Shown here one piece after another: positions 33,714-42,668 of a stretch of DNA of 64,000 nucleotides. Every line of letters begins with the position of its first letter. The first letter of the stretch is position 1. A model generated the notes under the pieces. That model was not told the DNA's origin. It did not search any database and worked only from the letters and a program-made list of their open reading frames with translations. Source of the DNA: Niallia circulans (lineage in GTDB: Bacteria; Bacillota; Bacilli; Bacillales; Cytobacillaceae); assembly GCF_003726095.1 (NCBI RefSeq), contig NZ_CP026031.1:1240001-1304000 (forward strand), written 5' to 3'. Made by a program: the position numbers and the translations under genes.

Positions 33714-34202
33714 ATGGATACAAATGAAATCACGGAAACAACCACTTTTAAGGTGAATGGAGAATCTTTAACGCTAAGTCTTCCTCCAACATTTCGCCTT
33801 GTTGATATTCTTAGGGAGGTTTTAACTTTTACTGGGACGAAAATAGCTTGCGAAGCTGGTAGGTGTGGTGCTTGCTCAGTCATCATGAACGGAAAGCTGG
33901 TGAATTCCTGTTTAGTAATGGCATATCAATTAGAAAATGCAGAAATTTTAACGATTGAAAGCTTAGCAGAAAAAAATCTTCATCCCATCCAAGAAGCATT
34001 TTTACAGGCGGGCGCACTACAGTGTGGTTACTGTACTCCTGGGATGGTAATGGCATTAAAAAGTTTACTAGATGAAAACGAGCATCCCTCTAGAGCGGAA
34101 GTACTGACTGCTTTATCTGGAAACCTTTGTCGCTGTACAGGATATGAAGGAATTTTAAGAGCTGTTACGTTGTTAACTAATAAACGGGATGAAAAGGGAT
34201 GA
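33714..34202 (+). CDS. pucE: Xanthine dehydrogenase [2Fe-2S] subunit
   Basis: A 162-aa iron-sulfur subunit. The plant-type [2Fe-2S] cluster is in CEAGRCGACSV with a further Cys in VNSC. The helical second [2Fe-2S] domain is in CGYCTPGM and LCRCTGYEGI. RBS GATTAGGAGGGG. The stop overlaps the first codons region of the next gene, so translation is likely coupled. Confidence 0.96.
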   Translation: MDTNEITETTTFKVNGESLTLSLPPTFRLVDILREVLTFTGTKIACEAGRCGACSVIMNGKLVNSCLVMAYQLENAEILTIESLAEKNLHPIQEAFLQAGALQCGYCTPGMVMALKSLLDENEHPSRAEVLTALSGNLCRCTGYEGILRAVTLLTNKRDEKG

Positions 34203-34206
34203 ATAT

Positions 34207-34725
34207 ATGTATACGATAGCAGAAATTAATCAAATGAATCGACAGGAATTCATCGAAAAGATTGGCTGGGTGTTCGAGCATAGTCCGTGGATTGCCAATA
34301 AAACTTGGAATTATCGCCCCTTTCCAAGCTTAAATACACTCTATCAACTAATGGTACAGGCAGTAATGGAAGCGCCAATTGGAGATCAGCTTGATTTAAT
34401 CCGGGCACATCCTGATTTAGGCGGGAAGTTAAAAATGACCTCCTCTTCTAGTAAGGAACAAAAAGGTGCTGGCTTGAATCAATTATCGGAGCAAGAATAC
34501 ATGCAATTTGCAGCCTTAAATAAGACCTATTCCGAGAAATTCGGCTTTCCGTTTATCTTAGCTGTCAAAGGTCATACCAAGGATTCCGTTTATCAGTCCA
34601 TGAAAGAACGTGTAAACCACACAAAGGAAGAGGAATTTCAAACTGCATTAACCGAGATATTTTCTATATCGAAATTCCGATTAGAGGAAATAGTCAAACT
34701 AGAAACAGAAGGACAAGGTGCATAG
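34207..34725 (+). CDS. uraD: 2-oxo-4-hydroxy-4-carboxy-5-ureidoimidazoline (OHCU) decarboxylase
   Basis: A 172-aa protein producing S-allantoin from OHCU in urate breakdown. It shows GWVFEHSPWIANKTW, the RAHPDLGGKL active-site segment (catalytic His), the SSKEQKGAGLNQL loop and FGFPFILAVKG. The ATG at 34207 is chosen with AAAAGGGA at 34193-34199; an upstream ATG (34189) would sit inside pucE. In B. subtilis this domain is fused to uricase in PucL. Here it is separate and the uricase half is missing. Confidence 0.93.
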   Translation: MYTIAEINQMNRQEFIEKIGWVFEHSPWIANKTWNYRPFPSLNTLYQLMVQAVMEAPIGDQLDLIRAHPDLGGKLKMTSSSSKEQKGAGLNQLSEQEYMQFAALNKTYSEKFGFPFILAVKGHTKDSVYQSMKERVNHTKEEEFQTALTEIFSISKFRLEEIVKLETEGQGA

Positions 34726-34728
34726 ATT

Positions 34729-35070
34729 ATGAAAATGGGCATAACAACTCATGTATTAGATTTATCCAAGGGGAAACCAGGAAAAGGGATAAAAGTTGAG
34801 CTGTGGAGATTACTAGATTCTGAAAGAATTTTTTTAGCAAGCGGAATAACCAACCAAGACGGCAGAGTCGACACTATCCTATTAGAAAAAGTAGAGACTG
34901 GAGAATTCGAATTAGTATTTCATATACAAGAGTATTATCGTCATTTAGAAGAACAACACCCATTTTTCACCACGATTCCTATCCGTTTTTATACAGATGA
35001 AACCCAGCCGCATTATCATATTCCTTTATTATTATCTGGCTGGGGATATCAAACCTATCGGGGGAGCTGA
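34729..35070 (+). CDS. uraH: 5-hydroxyisourate hydrolase
   Basis: A 113-aa transthyretin-fold enzyme (PucM in B. subtilis) hydrolysing 5-hydroxyisourate to OHCU. It has the N-terminal THVLDLSKGKPGKGI motif and the C-terminal YHIPLLLSGWGYQTYRGS with the diagnostic YRGS tetrapeptide. It starts 3 bases after the uraD stop. Confidence 0.96.
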   Translation: MKMGITTHVLDLSKGKPGKGIKVELWRLLDSERIFLASGITNQDGRVDTILLEKVETGEFELVFHIQEYYRHLEEQHPFFTTIPIRFYTDETQPHYHIPLLLSGWGYQTYRGS

Positions 35071-35074
35071 TGAC

Positions 35075-36391
35075 TTGGTGGATTTAGATTTAATCATTCA
35101 AAATGGAATCCTTGTAAATGAGGAAACATTATATAAAGCTGATGTCGGAGTAAAGGGTGGGAAAATAGTCCTGGTTGGTTCGGAAATTAACGGAAATAAC
35201 GCTACAAAAATCTTCAATGCGGATGGACTATATCTATTTCCCGGTGTTATTGATTCACATGTCCATTTTAACGAGCCAGGAAGAAGCGACTGGGAAGGGC
35301 TTGAATCAGGCAGCAAAAGCTTAGCTGCTGGTGGTGCAACATTATTTTTTGATATGCCTCTAAATAGTCATCCACCTACAACAACAGAATATGGTTTCCA
35401 GCAAAAAGAAAGGCTAGCAAAGGAAAAATCAATTATTGATTACCGTTTATGGGGCGGAATTGTTCCAGGAAATTATGATGAGATTGAAAAATTAGTAAAA
35501 TGTGGTGTCATTGGTTTTAAAGCATTTATGTCGAATAGCGGGATAGAAGATTTCCAAAGCGCTGATGACCGCACTTTATATCAAGCGATGCAAAAAATCG
35601 CAGCCTTACATAGTATCTTGGCTGTACATGCAGAAAGTGATACGATTACAGAGTTTTTAAGCAAAGAAATCATCCATCAACAGACGAATCTTGGACTTGC
35701 TTTTTCCAATGCAAGACCGATATTTTCGGAAGTGGAGGCTGTTCAACGCATCATTGCTTATGCCGAATCCACAAAGTGTAAACTGCATATTGTTCACATT
35801 AGCAGTTCGAAAGTATTGGAACCAATAGTTTCCGCAAAGAAGCGAGGGCTGGACATAAGCGTCGAAACATGTCCTCATTATTTGTCATTAACAATCGATG
35901 ACTTAGAAGAATTAGGAGCAGTCGCAAAATGTGCTCCACCCCTGCGTTCTGATAAGGAAGTAGATGACTTGTGGAAAGCAATCAAACGAGAGGAAATTGA
36001 TATGATTGGATCTGATCATTCACCATCTCTGCCATCGATGAAAAATGGCAATTTATTAGAAGCGTGGGGTGGAATTGCCGGCTGTCAAACAACCCTGTCT
36101 GTTTTATTAGAAGAAGGCTATTGGAAACGAGGAATTTCTCTTCCGCTTATCGCAAAAATAACAAGTACGAACCCAGCTAAACGCTTCGGTCTCTATCCAC
36201 AAAAAGGAAGTTTCGCAAATGGAAGTGATGCAGATATAGCTATTGTTGATTTAAATGAAACCTATACACTCCAAAAGGAAGATCTGTATTATAAGCATAA
36301 AATAAGCCCTTATATAGGCAAAACGTTTAGGGGTAAAGTGAAAGCAACTATTTGCAAAGGAGAAATAGTTTATTCAACTCTTAATGGATAG
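35075..36391 (+). CDS. allB: Allantoinase
   Basis: A 438-aa amidohydrolase-superfamily enzyme opening allantoin to allantoate (PucH in B. subtilis). The binuclear metal motif is HVHFNEPGRSDWEG, the carboxylated Lys lies in GFKAFMSNSG, further ligands are in AVHAES and HIVHISS, and the catalytic Asp is in MIGSDHSPS. The start is probably TTG 35075 (or GTG 35078) after the Shine-Dalgarno GGGGGAG (35060-35066), 5 bases past uraH. A longer frame from 34997 lies inside uraH. It is the last gene of the operon. Confidence 0.94.
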   Translation: MVDLDLIIQNGILVNEETLYKADVGVKGGKIVLVGSEINGNNATKIFNADGLYLFPGVIDSHVHFNEPGRSDWEGLESGSKSLAAGGATLFFDMPLNSHPPTTTEYGFQQKERLAKEKSIIDYRLWGGIVPGNYDEIEKLVKCGVIGFKAFMSNSGIEDFQSADDRTLYQAMQKIAALHSILAVHAESDTITEFLSKEIIHQQTNLGLAFSNARPIFSEVEAVQRIIAYAESTKCKLHIVHISSSKVLEPIVSAKKRGLDISVETCPHYLSLTIDDLEELGAVAKCAPPLRSDKEVDDLWKAIKREEIDMIGSDHSPSLPSMKNGNLLEAWGGIAGCQTTLSVLLEEGYWKRGISLPLIAKITSTNPAKRFGLYPQKGSFANGSDADIAIVDLNETYTLQKEDLYYKHKISPYIGKTFRGKVKATICKGEIVYSTLNG

Positions 36392-36447
36392 CAAGACTTT
36401 CACAATTTATTAATAAGGATACAGGAGTGTTTAGTGTCTGTAATTAA

Positions 36448-36492
36448 CCATGATTGAGGAGGAAAAACCTCTAATCATGGATTGTTTTGTTT
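36448..36492 (+). terminator. Terminator of the purine catabolism operon
   Basis: CCATGATTGAGG (36448-36459) pairs with CCTCTAATCATGG (36468-36480), followed by ATTGTTTTGTTT. The 5' loop contains GGAGGAAAAA. Confidence 0.75.
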
Positions 36493-36522
36493 CCTCTTTT
36501 ATAGAAAGTATTTATTTGGCCG

Positions 36523-37146
36523 ATGAAAACCACTTACGCCATCTTTATCGCAAAAAGTGGTGTTCAACTGGAGAATGAAAACCACTTACGCTATCTTTTT
36601 CGCAAAAAGTGGCGTTCATTTGTTGAATGAAAACCACTTATGCCATCTTTTCCGCAAAAAGTGGTGTTCAACTGGAGAATGAAAACCACTTACGCTATCT
36701 TTTTCGCAAAAAGTGGCGTTCATTTGTTGAATGAAAACCACTTATGCCATCTTTTCCGCAAAAAGTGGCGTTCATCTGGAGAATGAAAACCACTTATATT
36801 ATCTATTCCGCAAAAAATGGCGTTCATTTGTTGAATGAAAACCACTTATGCCATCTTTTCCGCAAAAAGTGGTGTTCAACTGGAGAATGAAAACCACTTA
36901 CGCTATCTTTTTCGCAAAAAGTGGCGTTCATTTGTTGAATGAAAACCACTTACGCCATCTTTATCGCAAAAAGTGGCGTTCATCTGGAGAATGAAAACCA
37001 CTTATATTATCTTTTCCGCAAAAAGTGGCGTTCATTTGTTGAATGAAAACCAATTATGCTATCTTTTTCGCAAAAAAAAGCGTTCATTTGTTGAATGAAA
37101 TCCACTTACGCCATCCTTTCCACGAAAAGCAGCGTTCCTCTTCCCT
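36523..37146. repeat. Twelve tandem 52-bp units in 104/208-bp layered arrangement
   Basis: Units start at 36523, 36575, 36627, 36679, 36731, 36783, 36835, 36887, 36939, 36991, 37043 and 37095, each exactly 52 bases. Each begins ATGAAAACCACTTA, then (y)GCyATCTTT, CGCAAAAAGTGG and yGTTCA. Odd units end CTGGAGA and even units end TTTGTTGA, giving a 104-bp dimer. Units 3-4 and 7-8 are identical, and units 5-6 closely match 9-10, giving a 208-bp tetramer. CCACTT and AAGTGG form a hairpin in every unit. The last two units are degraded. 52 is not a multiple of 3 and no long ORF crosses the array, so it is non-coding. Confidence 0.95.
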
Positions 37147-37193
37147 AAATGCACTAACACTTATCAACAATTAATTTTTCCATCATTATAACA

Positions 37194-37237
37194 AAATACG
37201 AATTATTAATAACTAAATTATAAAAACGTTCGGAAAT
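37194..37237 (+). promoter_or_regulatory. PurR-box-like pair upstream of purT
   Basis: ATTTCCGAACGTT on the minus strand (37237-37225) matches the PurBox AWWWCCGAACWWT with one mismatch. A weaker box, AAATACGAATTAT (37194-37206), lies in opposite orientation 18 bases upstream, the arrangement used by PurR. About 87 bases separate the strong box from the purT start. Confidence 0.5.
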
Positions 37238-37323
37238 GGAGAAAAAAATACTTGAATAGAAGAGATTTTTACGATATTATGCAGAATAAAGGAATAATTA
37301 ATTGTTTAGGGGGATTGGCAATC

Positions 37324-38505
37324 GTGTTAGGAGCACCAAATACTTCACAAGCAAGAAAGATTATGTTATTAGGTTCTGGAGAATTGGGTAAAGAGGTTAT
37401 TATCGAAGCGCAGCGACTGGGACTAGAAACAATCGCAGTCGATCGTTATGAACAAGCACCAGCAAGTCATGTTGCCCACCGCGCATATACAGTAGATATG
37501 CTTGATGTTAACCAATTAAAAGCAATAATTGAAAAAGAAAAACCAGATTATATTGTTCCTGAAATTGAGGCGATTGCAACGAGTGCGCTTATGGAGCTAG
37601 AAGAAGAGGGGTATTCGGTAGTTCCAACTGCTAAAGCTACCTATTTAACGATGGATCGTGAAGGTATAAGAAGATTAGCAAGTGAAACGTTGAACATACC
37701 GACTGCAAAATATGCCTTTGCCAATAACATAACAGAATTGAAAGATGCCGTACATAATATAGGTTTTCCTTGTGTAATAAAGCCAGTCATGAGCTCTTCT
37801 GGAAAAGGGCAAAGTATTTGCCGGAGCATAGATGAAATTGAATTTTCCTGGAAAGAAGCTGTTGATGGCGGAAGAGGAAAGAAAACAAGAGTCATAGTGG
37901 AAGAGTTTATTGAATTTGAATCAGAGATTACGCTTTTAACCGTACGTTCAGTTAATGGCACTACCTTTTGTCCTCCAATTGGGCATACCCAAAAAGACGG
38001 AGATTATATAGAATCATGGCAGCCTCATTTCATGTCGGCTGAACAATTAGATGAGGCAGAAATGATTGCTAAGAAAATCACGGATAGTCTGGGTGGATAT
38101 GGAATTTTTGGTGTGGAGTTATTTTTAACGGAAAATGATGTTTATTTTAGTGAAGTCTCACCACGTCCACATGATACTGGAATGGTAACAATGATTACTC
38201 AAGACCTTTCTGAGTTTGCGTTACATGTTAGAGCGATTTTAGGGTATCCAGTTTCAGGAGTGAAACTACATAGCCCAGGTGCTAGTAAAACATTAAAAGC
38301 AACTGAAGAAAGTAACAGCTATTTCATTCAGGGGATAGAAGAAACGCTATCATTTGAAAATACCCAAATACGCATTTTTGGAAAACCAAAGACCACAAAA
38401 GGGCGGAGAATGGCAGTAGTATTGCATACAAATGAAACGGTGGATTTAGCGTTAGAAGGGGTAAGGAAAGCTTCCGCGCCACTTTCCATCACCTATTCTA
38501 GCTGA
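37324..38505 (+). CDS. purT: Formate-dependent phosphoribosylglycinamide formyltransferase
   Basis: A 393-aa ATP-grasp enzyme using free formate and ATP to formylate GAR in purine synthesis, the folate-independent counterpart of PurN. It has the N-terminal [13 protein letters not shown] block, [14 protein letters not shown] and the ATP-grasp metal site [18 protein letters not shown] start at 37324 behind TTAGGGGGA gives the standard PurT length. An upstream extension to 37252 has no homologous character. The gene follows the 52-bp repeat array and carries PurR-like boxes. Confidence 0.95.
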   Translation: MLGAPNTSQARKIMLLGSGELGKEVIIEAQRLGLETIAVDRYEQAPASHVAHRAYTVDMLDVNQLKAIIEKEKPDYIVPEIEAIATSALMELEEEGYSVVPTAKATYLTMDREGIRRLASETLNIPTAKYAFANNITELKDAVHNIGFPCVIKPVMSSSGKGQSICRSIDEIEFSWKEAVDGGRGKKTRVIVEEFIEFESEITLLTVRSVNGTTFCPPIGHTQKDGDYIESWQPHFMSAEQLDEAEMIAKKITDSLGGYGIFGVELFLTENDVYFSEVSPRPHDTGMVTMITQDLSEFALHVRAILGYPVSGVKLHSPGASKTLKATEESNSYFIQGIEETLSFENTQIRIFGKPKTTKGRRMAVVLHTNETVDLALEGVRKASAPLSITYSS

Positions 38506-38558
38506 CTAGAAAATGTAATTTAAGATAATTTACAAATAAACACAATAGGGGTATTACA

Positions 38559-39821
38559 ATGAAAACAAAAAATCGTTGGCTTATTGCTTTATCTGCAGTT
38601 GGTATTCATATTTCAATCGGATCTGTATACGCATGGAGTGTATTTACAAAGCCGCTTGAATCACAGTATAATTGGACATTAACGAGTATTTCCTGGACTT
38701 TTAGTATTGCGATCTTATTTTTAGGATTATCAGCGGCGTTTTTAGGACATTTTGTTGAAAAATACGGACCACGAACTTCCGGCATGTTGTCTGCTTGTAT
38801 GTTCGGTTTAGGGATGGCTGGTGCTGGATTTGCTACAAGTATCGAATCTTTACCACTTCTCTACATTACTTATGGAATGTTTGGGGGGATTGGCTTAGGG
38901 GTTGGGTATATTACTCCTGTATCCACATTAGTTAAGTGGTTTCCGGACCGCAGAGGATTGGCAACTGGATTAGCTATTATGGGATTTGGTTTTGCTGCAA
39001 TGATCAGTAGCCCAGTTATGAATCATTTAATTAATACAGTTGGTATATCTAATACTTTTTATATTCTTGCAGCTGTTTATTTTGTTATTATATTTGTTTC
39101 AGCACAATATTTAGAAGCACCTCCAAAAGGCTATTTGCCGAAAGGTTTTCAGCAATCAGTTGAAGCTGGTAATGTAATAGTAAAGGAAGATTTATCACAA
39201 TTAACAGCAAATGAAGCAGTTAAAACAAAAAGATTTTGGGCGTTATGGATTATGCTATTTATCAACATCACATGTGGTATTGCTATTCTTGCCGTTGCTT
39301 CGCCCATGGGACAGGAATTGGCAGGCATGTCAGTTGCGGGTGCTGCGACCCTAGTTGGGATTATGGGTGTATTTAATGGAGTTGGAAGAATTGCATGGGC
39401 TACAATTTCTGACTATATCGGCAGACCCAATGTATATACTTTGTTTTTTGCTGTTCAAGTAGTTGCATTCTTTGCACTGCCACATTTACATCATTATATT
39501 GCCTTTTCCATCATTATTTTTATAATTATGTCTTGCTATGGTGGAGGTTTCGCGTCCATTCCAGCTTATATTGGTGATATTTTTGGCACAAAACAGCTAG
39601 GAGCTATTCATGGTTATATTCTTACAGCTTGGTCAGCTGCAGGTGTTGCTGGACCTAGCATTGTATCATGGATTCGTGACACAACAGGAAGCTATCAAGG
39701 AACATTACTTGTTTTCTCTTGTATGTTTATTGTATCTCTGGCTGTTTCTTTACTTATTCGTTTAGATATTCGCAGATTAAAAGAATTGAATAAATCAGTG
39801 ACAGAAAGTAATAGCTTCTAA
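38559..39821 (+). CDS. OFA-family major facilitator (oxalate/formate antiporter type)
   Basis: A 420-aa, 12-helix MFS transporter of the oxalate/formate antiporter family. It shows the N-terminal GSVYAWSVFTKPLE motif diagnostic of OFA proteins, GFGFAAMISSPV in the first half, a cytoplasmic loop with the VKTKRFWALW entry to helix 7, and DIFGTKQLGAIHGYILTAW. Many family members carry lactate or other monocarboxylates, so substrate is uncertain. Adjacent formate-using PurT makes formate an attractive candidate. RBS ATAGGGG. Confidence 0.88.
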   Translation: MKTKNRWLIALSAVGIHISIGSVYAWSVFTKPLESQYNWTLTSISWTFSIAILFLGLSAAFLGHFVEKYGPRTSGMLSACMFGLGMAGAGFATSIESLPLLYITYGMFGGIGLGVGYITPVSTLVKWFPDRRGLATGLAIMGFGFAAMISSPVMNHLINTVGISNTFYILAAVYFVIIFVSAQYLEAPPKGYLPKGFQQSVEAGNVIVKEDLSQLTANEAVKTKRFWALWIMLFINITCGIAILAVASPMGQELAGMSVAGAATLVGIMGVFNGVGRIAWATISDYIGRPNVYTLFFAVQVVAFFALPHLHHYIAFSIIIFIIMSCYGGGFASIPAYIGDIFGTKQLGAIHGYILTAWSAAGVAGPSIVSWIRDTTGSYQGTLLVFSCMFIVSLAVSLLIRLDIRRLKELNKSVTESNSF

Positions 39822-39830
39822 TAGTATTTA

Positions 39831-39892
39831 AAAAAGACTTATCACGTTTGATGCATCTAAAATTTTCTCAAACGTAATAAGTCTTTTTCTAT
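39831..39892 (+). terminator. Terminator after the OFA transporter
   Basis: AAAAAGACTTATCACGTTTGA pairs with TCAAACGTAATAAGTCTTTTT (ending 39888). Confidence 0.92.
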
Positions 39893-39971
39893 CTAAGTCT
39901 TTGCAAGTATACGGATTAGTAGTATAGTAGGTTCATTGGAAATTTGCAGCTTAGTTAGGGGAAATTAGAAA

Positions 39972-40883
39972 ATGGAAAATTTTAATACGCAATTTTTGTA
40001 TTCCGTGATTATTATTGGCATGGGGTATTTCTTTAAACAAAGAAATATTATTAAAGAAAAAGATGGAGAAGGGCTTGCAAGGATCATTTTCAATATTACT
40101 TTACCTTGTTTAATCATCACCACCTTACATAATGTCATAATTGAAAAATCTTTGTTAATATTGGTATTTCTTGGTTTATTCTATGGTGTTCTTATTTCCA
40201 TAATTGGACTATTTCTGTTCCGAAATGAAGCGAATAAGCAAAAAGGGATGTTAGGTATGTTGATACCCGGATTTAACATTGGTATTTTTGCATATCCTTT
40301 GGTGCAGGGTATATGGGGGGCTGAAGGGATAAAATATTTTGGTATGTTCGATATTGGGAATGCCCTTGTCACTTTCGGAATTAGTTATTTAATTGGCAGC
40401 TATTATTCACAAGAAGGATCCGAACTTTCAGCGAAGCAAGTGGTAGGGAAGCTGGGACGATCGATCCCGCTGATGACCTATGTACTTATTTTCTTCATCA
40501 GTATTGTAGGTATCGAGATACCCCATCAGATAATTGATGTGACATCTACCATTTCGAAGGCTAATATGCCACTCTCTTTGCTGCTTCTCGGTATTTATTT
40601 GAACTTTTCTTTTGAAAAGAGTCACTGGAAAGGAATTGGAAGGGTACTAGGGATTCGGTACGGGACAGGGCTTTTTTTAGGCGTACTAGCATATTTTTTA
40701 TGGCCAGCAGAAGATATGTTTCGTTATACCATTTTAATCTGCTTAATCTTGCCGATGGCATCAAGTGTTTTACCGTATAGTGTGGAGTTTAAATATAACC
40801 AACGATTTGTAGGAACTGCTGCTAATTTATCGATAGTCATTAGTTTTTTTTTAATTTGGATGATTGGTAATTTAATTGTATAA
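39972..40883 (+). CDS. AEC-family transporter (auxin efflux carrier fold)
   Basis: A 303-aa membrane protein with about ten helices and the AEC-family features. These are an FKQRNIIKEKDGEGLARIIFN motif after helix 1, the helix crossover PGFNIGIFAYPLVQGIWG and a C-terminal LPMASSVLPYSVEF. Family members export malate, amino-acid derivatives or other anions; the substrate is not predictable here. RBS TTAGGGGA. Followed by a strong hairpin shared with the convergent CAP gene. Confidence 0.88.
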   Translation: MENFNTQFLYSVIIIGMGYFFKQRNIIKEKDGEGLARIIFNITLPCLIITTLHNVIIEKSLLILVFLGLFYGVLISIIGLFLFRNEANKQKGMLGMLIPGFNIGIFAYPLVQGIWGAEGIKYFGMFDIGNALVTFGISYLIGSYYSQEGSELSAKQVVGKLGRSIPLMTYVLIFFISIVGIEIPHQIIDVTSTISKANMPLSLLLLGIYLNFSFEKSHWKGIGRVLGIRYGTGLFLGVLAYFLWPAEDMFRYTILICLILPMASSVLPYSVEFKYNQRFVGTAANLSIVISFFLIWMIGNLIV

Positions 40884-40903
40884 ATAGAAAGTTTGTTAAT
40901 CGT

Positions 40904-40942
40904 AAAAACGAGGCTGGAATCAATTTTCCAGCCTCGTTTTTT
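40904..40942. terminator. Bidirectional terminator
   Basis: AAAAACGAGGCTGGAA (40905-40920) pairs with TTCCAGCCTCGTTTTT (40926-40941). Confidence 0.93.
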
Positions 40943-42083
40943 ATTCTGTCAGGAAGTTTTCGGTATAATATGGTTGAGACTTATTGTTAAAGGCAACTCC
41001 TACGCCGAGAGAGGCGAAATCTTTTTGAAGAATATTTTCTCGATGGCCGCTCGAATTCATTAAGCCTTCGTGAGCAAATATACTGCTGTTTTGGCCATAA
41101 GCCAAATTTTCCCCTGCTATCGTGTAACGGATACCATCGTTAAGCATGCGATCAAATGGAGATTCACCCTCCAGATTAGTATGGCTGAAATAATTATTTT
41201 CTGCCATATCTAAACTATGTTTTTGAGCCGTATCACGAACTGCCTCATTCCAAGTCAGCGGCTTTAAATGGTTATTGACACGACTGGCATTAGTTAAATC
41301 AAATAATTGGTATTCAAAGCCTTCTTTTAATTTTTCATTTCCTTCCACATAAAAATCCTTGCGATTTTCTTCTAAGGAAGAGCTGATAATTTGCAGAGCA
41401 GTTACGGTGTTATTTTCATGCTTATCAAAGAATACCGTTACATATGAATCATCAAGTGCGAACACTTCGTAATCCCTGTCCTCTGCCATTTTATAAAAAA
41501 CAAGTCCTTTTCTTATCTCTGTTAATGGTTTTCCTAATGTTTTTAAGACAACTTCTTTCTTTGTTCCTTTTTTTATCCCGTTTGTTGAAGCAATTAAATC
41601 TTGATTGGTATATAAAGCTTCTACTTGATTATGTTCATCATAGCCTACCATAACAAAATTGTGATAATTTTGATGATAGGCATACCAAGAGATGCCGTAT
41701 TCATTAATTGTTTCACGCTTTGGTGATCCCAGTGACTTTTCAACCGACTTTTTATCATCGCCGAGAGATATATTATGAATCGAAAAAGGATGGTCTTGCG
41801 GTGTAACTAATTCTGGTTTATCAATTTCTTCTGTATCTTCAGTATTTTCTTCAAAATTCCAGTCTGGTAACATATCCTCTGCATCTTTAAAAAAGGATTT
41901 TATTTTTTCAAACTCATCAGTAAAAGATTGGAAAAAGGAAGTGATCGAATCTTGATTTATGCGATTTTCCATGGAACCAGAAGGTTTGCTTTCTTCAGCA
42001 TTATGTCCATTGTCTTTAAGATAAAAATTATATGCCCCATATATAAGGAGAATGGTAATAACCCATTTTAATAGTCTAATCAT
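40941..42083 (-). CDS. CAP-domain protein with CAP-associated domain (YlbC-like)
   Basis: A 380-aa exported, membrane-anchored protein. It has one N-terminal transmembrane segment (about 5-22), an acidic linker, a CAP-associated N-terminal domain (about 100-235, starting HPFSIHNISLGDDKKSVEKS) and a C-terminal SCP/PR1-like CAP domain (about 250-378). The CAP domain carries LFDLTNASRV, HSLDMAENNYFSHTN and SSGHRENIL. The same architecture is seen in B. subtilis YlbC. Function is unknown; related YkwD-type proteins are secreted or spore-associated. The start ATG at 42083 has GGAGGTTAC upstream. Confidence 0.9.
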   Translation of the reverse strand: MIRLLKWVITILLIYGAYNFYLKDNGHNAEESKPSGSMENRINQDSITSFFQSFTDEFEKIKSFFKDAEDMLPDWNFEENTEDTEEIDKPELVTPQDHPFSIHNISLGDDKKSVEKSLGSPKRETINEYGISWYAYHQNYHNFVMVGYDEHNQVEALYTNQDLIASTNGIKKGTKKEVVLKTLGKPLTEIRKGLVFYKMAEDRDYEVFALDDSYVTVFFDKHENNTVTALQIISSSLEENRKDFYVEGNEKLKEGFEYQLFDLTNASRVNNHLKPLTWNEAVRDTAQKHSLDMAENNYFSHTNLEGESPFDRMLNDGIRYTIAGENLAYGQNSSIFAHEGLMNSSGHRENILQKDFASLGVGVAFNNKSQPYYTENFLTE

Positions 42084-42283
42084 TGATAGTAACCTCCAAT
42101 AGTCTTCTAATTATAACCAAAAAAATTAGGTTTAAAACTATTTTATCTGGGTATATTGAGATAGATTGTTTTTCACTTTTTATCCTATTTAATTATTATA
42201 CCATGTCATTACGTCCTAATTGGTTTGTCTAGACTGTGTAATCAATTTGTAAAGCATCTTTATTATATGTAAACAGTATAAAC

Positions 42284-42292
42284 TGCTATAAT
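42284..42292 (+). promoter_or_regulatory. Extended -10 promoter
   Basis: TGCTATAAT fits TGnTATAAT exactly, 80 bases before the small gene at 42372. No clear -35. Confidence 0.5.
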
Positions 42293-42371
42293 GAATATAA
42301 CCGTTCCCATTTGGGAAATTTTAGTTATAAGCACTCTAGACAGATTTAAGACGGTTTTAAAGGAGGCTACT

Positions 42372-42503
42372 ATGCATTTAATTAGAACCGACATCGATGA
42401 GATTTTAACAAACACAGCCGATTTAGAGCAGGAAATATCCACATGGAATTTAATCGACATAGAAATTGATGAACTTTTAGAAGACACAAAGCATTGGAAT
42501 TAA
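42372..42503 (+). CDS. Small acidic hypothetical protein (43 aa)
   Basis: ORF starting MHLIRTDIDEILTNTADLEQ with an excellent AAAGGAGG site. It is highly acidic and helical, ending ELLEDTKHWN. It is flanked by an extended -10 promoter and a strong terminator, so it looks like a complete monocistronic gene. Upstream in-frame starts lack a ribosome binding site. No known family recognised. A small regulatory or adaptor protein is possible. Confidence 0.65.
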   Translation: MHLIRTDIDEILTNTADLEQEISTWNLIDIEIDELLEDTKHWN

Positions 42504-42507
42504 TTGT

Positions 42508-42551
42508 TGCAACCAAATGTACAAATTTTGTAGATATTGGTTGCTTTTTTT
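42508..42551 (+). terminator. Terminator of the 43-aa gene
   Basis: GCAACCAA (42509-42516) pairs with TTGGTTGC (42537-42544), with inner TACAAA/TTTGTA pairing, followed by T7. Confidence 0.88.
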
Positions 42552-42668
42552 GTGCTGTAAATAACTATTAGTAAAAATTTTTACATCTTTTTTTCGAAAT
42601 TACTTTCACTACAGTAAGTTTGCGTTATAATAAATAGAAATAATATTTAAGATGAGGAGAATGGAAAC

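Noticed and set aside
36523..37146. CRISPR array
   Set aside because: There are no variable spacers: the entire 52-bp unit repeats, adjacent units differ only by point changes, and no cas genes are present.
42552..42668. T-box leader before ilvE
   Set aside because: Only about 117 bases after a terminator, with no T-box sequence or specifier-loop structure.
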